A stretch of 8,958 bases of DNA, taken from a candidate division TA06 bacterium SM23_40 (GTDB taxonomy: Bacteria > LJUI01 > SM1-40). The notes under the pieces were generated by a model, which was not told the DNA's origin, did no database searches, and was given only the letters and a program-made list of their open reading frames with translations. Below are positions 6,651-8,958 of this stretch, piece after piece. The stretch's first letter is position 1; every line of letters begins with the position of its first letter. The DNA lies in the NCBI GenBank assembly GCA_001303705.1, contig LJUI01000101.1, forward strand, positions 1 to 8,958, written 5' to 3'. Both the position numbers and the translations under genes were made by a program.

Positions 6651-7130
6651 CGTCCGCCGCTTTCCCGGCAGAGAGCCGTACAGATCCACCATCTCCATCG
6701 CCGACATGGCCGCGTCCCAGCCCTTGTTGCCCTCCTTTGCCCCCGCCCGCTCTATCGCCTGGTCCGTAGTGTCGGCGGTGACAACGCCAAAGATGGTGGG
6801 CACCCCCGTAGTGAGGCCGACTTGCGCGACCCCCTTGGCGACCTCGGAGGCAACGTAGTCGAAGTGCGGGGTGTCCCCTCTGATGACTGCCCCCAGGCAG
6901 ATAACCGCGTCGTATCGGCCGGAGGTAGCGAGCTTCATGGCCATGCTCGGGATCTCGAACGAACCGGGCAGCCAGAAGACCGACATATCCTTCTCCTCAG
7001 CCCCGTGACGAACGAGGCAGTCGATAGCACCCTCGACGAGGCGCCGGGTGATGAAGTCATTGAACCTGGGAGCGATCAGCGCAAACGTCCTCCCCCGAGC
7101 CGACAGAGTACCCCTGATCTCCTTAACCAT
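6642..7130 (-). CDS. ribH: 6,7-dimethyl-8-ribityllumazine synthase
   Basis: Condenses 5-amino-6-ribitylaminouracil with 3,4-dihydroxy-2-butanone 4-phosphate to lumazine, the penultimate riboflavin step. The 162-residue chain carries the family signatures: [14 protein letters not shown] (22-35), the substrate-binding LPGSFEIP (54-61), [20 protein letters not shown] (74-93) with the general-base histidine H89, PTIFGVVT, and GNKGWDAA. Usual length is about 155. The extra residues are a basic C-terminal tail (GKRRTRR) whose codons also supply the nusB Shine-Dalgarno. The ATG at 7130 is preceded by AAAGGAGGT with 6-nt spacing, so the frame's upstream extension to 7205 is rejected. It lies 78 bp after ribBA, the largest gap within the operon, and that gap contains an imperfect dyad. 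The enzyme is cytosolic and of the type that forms pentamers or 60-mer capsids. Confidence 0.97.
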   Translation of the reverse strand: MVKEIRGTLSARGRTFALIAPRFNDFITRRLVEGAIDCLVRHGAEEKDMSVFWLPGSFEIPSMAMKLATSGRYDAVICLGAVIRGDTPHFDYVASEVAKGVAQVGLTTGVPTIFGVVTADTTDQAIERAGAKEGNKGWDAAMSAMEMVDLYGSLPGKRRTRR

Positions 7131-7136
7131 CACTCG

Positions 7137-7145
7137 ACCTCCTTT
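7137..7145 (-). promoter_or_regulatory. Ribosome-binding site fixing the ribH start
   Basis: AAAGGAGGT on the minus strand, 6 nt before ATG at 7130. It rules out the ATG at 7205, which would add 25 residues absent from the lumazine synthase family. Confidence 0.8.
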
Positions 7146-7159
7146 GGCTTCACCAGTCC

Positions 7160-7190
7160 GATCGGTCGTTCGATGCTCGAACGCTCGATC
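7160..7190 (-). promoter_or_regulatory. Long imperfect dyad in the ribBA-ribH gap
   Basis: CGTTCGA (7167-7173) and TCGAACG (7177-7183) are perfect complements around a 3-nt loop. Outer arms GATCG (7160-7164) and CGATC (7186-7190) also pair, separated by a mismatch and a possible G-U, giving a nearly 14-bp stem. It ends about 14 nt upstream of the ribH Shine-Dalgarno on the mRNA strand. No T-tract follows, so it is not a standard terminator. It may be an mRNA processing or stability hairpin, or a protein-binding dyad. Confidence 0.5.
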
Positions 7191-7208
7191 CTCAACATTG
7201 TGCACCGG

Positions 7209-8420
7209 CTAGCTATCGATTCGGTCCAACAGATGCCCGAGCTTGAGTTTCTTTGCTCGAAGGTAGTCGATATTGGCCTGCGTCTGGCCCACCTCGATGG
7301 GCACCCGCTCCACTACCCGCAGCCCGTACCCCTCGAGCCCCACGATCTTGCGCGGGTTGTTGGTGAGCAAGCGGATCGTGGAGAGGCCGAGATCGACGAG
7401 GATCTGGGCCCCGATCCCGTAGTCGCGCGGGTCCGTCTCCAGGCCGAGAGCAAGGTTGGCCTCCACGGTGTCGAGCCCCCTGTCCTGAAGCTGATAGGCC
7501 CTGAGCTTGTTCAGCAGCCCGAGCGAGCGGCCCTCCTGACGCATATACAGAAACACCCCCTGACCTTCCCGCTCGATCGCCCTCAGGGCCTCGGCGAGCT
7601 GCGGCCCGCAGTCACAACGGTGTGAACCGAAGACATCACCTGTCAGGCACTGGGAGTGAACCCGGACCAGCACTCCCTCCTTCCCCGCAACCTCACCCTT
7701 CACCAGAGCGAGATGGTGATACTGGTCGAGAACGCTCTCGTAGACGATGAGCGTGAACTCCCCGTACGCCGTCGGAAGGGGTGTCGTCACGACCCGCTCC
7801 ACCAGTTTTTCCTTAGTACGGCGATACTCGATCAGATCTTTCACTGTTACGATCGTGAGCCCATGCCTATCCGCGATCTTGAGGAGAGAGGGAACACGCG
7901 CCATAGTCCCGTCCTCGTCCATGATCTCACACAGCACTCCCGCTGGGTACAGGCCGGCGAGCCGCGAGAGATCGACAGTGGCCTCGGTATGCCCTGCTCG
8001 GCGAAGCACTCCACCCCGAGCCGCACGCAGAGGAAAGACGTGACCGGGCCGAGCGAGATCCTCCGGCCTCGTCGCCGGATCGACAACCGCGAGGATTGTC
8101 CGCGCCCGGTCATGGGCCGAGATCCCGGTAGTCGTCCCATGCCGCGCGTCGATCGATACGGTGTAGGAGGTCCCGTGCTTGGCCGTACTGTCAGAGACCA
8201 TGGCCCTCAGCTCGAGCTCGTCGAGCCTCTCCCCGATGACCGGCAGACAGATGAGGCCACGCCCCTCTCGGGCCATGAAGTTGATTGCCTTCGGCGTCAC
8301 CTTTTCCGCGGCCATGACGAAGTCGCCCTCATTCTCCCGATCCTCATCATCGCAGACGATGATGATCCGACCCTGCTTGATCTCCTCGATCGCTTCTTCG
8401 ATCGTGTTGAAGTGGCTCAT
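7209..8420 (-). CDS. ribBA: Bifunctional DHBP synthase / GTP cyclohydrolase II
   Basis: 403 residues, the usual length for the fused enzyme. The N-terminal half (about 1-200) is 3,4-dihydroxy-2-butanone 4-phosphate synthase: the acidic [10 protein letters not shown] loop at 24-33, [24 protein letters not shown], and GHVFPLRA followed by GHTEA (127-147). The C-terminal half (about 204-403) is GTP cyclohydrolase II: zinc cysteines C258, C269 and C271 in HSQCLTGD and RCDCG, RQEGR near 294-298, [10 protein letters not shown], and LLTNNPRK. The two halves supply the two precursors of riboflavin from ribulose 5-phosphate and GTP. After EGR it has SLGL where E. coli RibA has NIGL, a tolerated-looking variation. 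The start at 8420 is chosen because AGGAG lies 6 nt upstream; the in-frame ATG at 8426 directly abuts that AGGAG. The gap to ribE is 9 bp. Confidence 0.97.
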   Translation of the reverse strand: MSHFNTIEEAIEEIKQGRIIIVCDDEDRENEGDFVMAAEKVTPKAINFMAREGRGLICLPVIGERLDELELRAMVSDSTAKHGTSYTVSIDARHGTTTGISAHDRARTILAVVDPATRPEDLARPGHVFPLRAARGGVLRRAGHTEATVDLSRLAGLYPAGVLCEIMDEDGTMARVPSLLKIADRHGLTIVTVKDLIEYRRTKEKLVERVVTTPLPTAYGEFTLIVYESVLDQYHHLALVKGEVAGKEGVLVRVHSQCLTGDVFGSHRCDCGPQLAEALRAIEREGQGVFLYMRQEGRSLGLLNKLRAYQLQDRGLDTVEANLALGLETDPRDYGIGAQILVDLGLSTIRLLTNNPRKIVGLEGYGLRVVERVPIEVGQTQANIDYLRAKKLKLGHLLDRIDS

Positions 8421-8426
8421 AGACAT

Positions 8427-8431
8427 CTCCT
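8427..8431 (-). promoter_or_regulatory. Ribosome-binding site deciding the ribBA start
   Basis: AGGAG on the minus strand shares bases with the ribE TAG stop and sits 6 nt before ATG 8420, but 0 nt before ATG 8426. It favours the shorter protein and suggests translational coupling with ribE. Confidence 0.65.
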
Positions 8432-8958
8432 ATGGCAGCGGTACTTGCCTCTCTCCTGCTGCATATCTGGCCAACACATCTATCTCTATGTTCACCCTGT
8501 CCCCGGGCCGGAGGTCAGAGAATGTGGTCACCGCCAATGTGTGGGGGATGATCGCCACCTTGAAACTCCGCCTGCTCGCTGATGTGACGGTCAGGCTCAC
8601 CCCATCGACCGCGATGGAACCTTGTTCCACGATGCGGCCCGCAACATCAGGCGATACGGAAAACTCGAATATCCACCCGCCTGCGGTATTTCGACGTGAC
8701 CGCACAGTGCCCACGCAGTCGACGTGCCCGAGGACGACATGGCCGCCCAGCCGGTCTCCCGGGCTGACCGCCCGCTCCAGATTCACTCTCTGTGGCGGGC
8801 GAAGGTGTCCCATCTTCGTGCGGGAGAGCGTCTGGCCGGAGATCTCAACGGTGAACGAGGACGGCCCCACATCGACCACAGTCAGGCAGACACCGCTGAC
8901 AGAGATACTATCTCCCACCTTGACATCACTCAGAACCCTCTCGGCGTCCACCGTGAGT
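8430..8958 (-). CDS. ribE: Riboflavin synthase alpha chain (5' end beyond window)
   Basis: Dismutates two 6,7-dimethyl-8-ribityllumazine molecules to riboflavin plus the pyrimidine precursor. The 175 visible residues include both internally repeated lumazine-binding barrels. Barrel 1 has GDSISVSGVCLTVV, followed by the GDRLGGHVVLGHVDCVGTV connection. Barrel 2 has GSIAVDGVSLTVT and ends with PGDRVNIEIDVLARY. The frame continues to the right edge; a GTG at 8951 is internal, since the family starts about 20-25 residues earlier with an MFTGIVE-type sequence. Usual length is about 200, so only the N-terminus is missing. This is the most upstream gene seen in the block, and ribD is expected just outside. 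The C-terminus (AAGERQVPLP) ends in a TAG that overlaps the ribBA ribosome-binding site. The gene is called ribC in E. coli naming. Confidence 0.96.
   Translation of the reverse strand, partial: LTVDAERVLSDVKVGDSISVSGVCLTVVDVGPSSFTVEISGQTLSRTKMGHLRPPQRVNLERAVSPGDRLGGHVVLGHVDCVGTVRSRRNTAGGWIFEFSVSPDVAGRIVEQGSIAVDGVSLTVTSASRRSFKVAIIPHTLAVTTFSDLRPGDRVNIEIDVLARYAAGERQVPLP

Noticed and set aside
7519-7533. Loss of function in the GTP cyclohydrolase II half because of the SLGL variant after EGR
   Set aside because: This position varies among functional enzymes (E. coli has NIGL), and the zinc cysteines and the arginine are intact.
6822-7625. Plus-strand open frame (267 codons) opposite ribH and ribBA
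   Set aside because: Antisense shadow of confidently identified genes, with no domain.
7656-8582. Long plus-strand open frame (308 codons) opposite ribBA and ribE
   Set aside because: It lies antisense to two highly conserved rib genes, its protein is low-complexity and Arg/Pro/His-rich with no fold, and it is explained by GC-rich codon bias.
8430-8958. FMN riboswitch upstream of the rib genes
   Set aside because: The upstream region of the operon lies beyond the right edge; nothing visible inside the window resembles it.

Overview
This GC-rich window (roughly 58-60% by eye) carries seven protein genes, all on the minus strand, so they read from right to left. Conserved core genes with strong Shine-Dalgarno sites sit beside a secreted protein ending in a FlgD-like / type IX-type C-terminal domain. 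That combination suggests an uncultivated Gram-negative lineage of the wider FCB assemblage (Eisenbacteria, Latescibacteria, Krumholzibacteria or Zixibacteria type). Bacteroidota proper is less likely because it rarely uses strong Shine-Dalgarno sites. This placement is inference.

Right part (8958 to 3469): a tightly packed block. It starts with the end-truncated riboflavin synthase ribE, then the bifunctional ribBA, lumazine synthase ribH and the antitermination factor nusB. These are followed by a GT-C membrane glycosyltransferase with five C-terminal TPRs and a calcineurin-like metallophosphoesterase. Gaps are 9, 78, 5, 24 and 12 bp, and several ribosome-binding sites overlap the upstream stop codon, so this is probably one operon. 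RibBA makes both riboflavin precursors (the GTP-derived pyrimidine and dihydroxybutanone phosphate), RibH joins the branches and RibE makes riboflavin. ribD, and any FMN riboswitch, would lie beyond the right edge. The only sizeable internal gap (ribBA-ribH) holds a long imperfect dyad.

Middle (2975-3468): 494 bp with no gene. Most of it is a tandem array of a 74-bp unit (five copies, one with an internal 28-bp deletion). It is flanked by a weak possible terminator on the operon side and a possible extended -10 promoter on the other.

Left part (2974 to 1): a secreted multidomain protein (signal peptide, lamin-tail domain, two Fn3-like domains, FlgD-like C-terminus). It is followed 32 bp later by a secreted alkaline-phosphatase-superfamily hydrolase that runs off the left edge. 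The two look like a pair acting outside the cytoplasm.

Most of the window is ordinary core metabolism. The parts most worth a second look are the 74-bp repeat array, the ribBA-ribH dyad, the GC-rich insert in the FlgD-like domain, and the secreted-protein pair. I see no convincing new defence, mobile or RNA-guided system.
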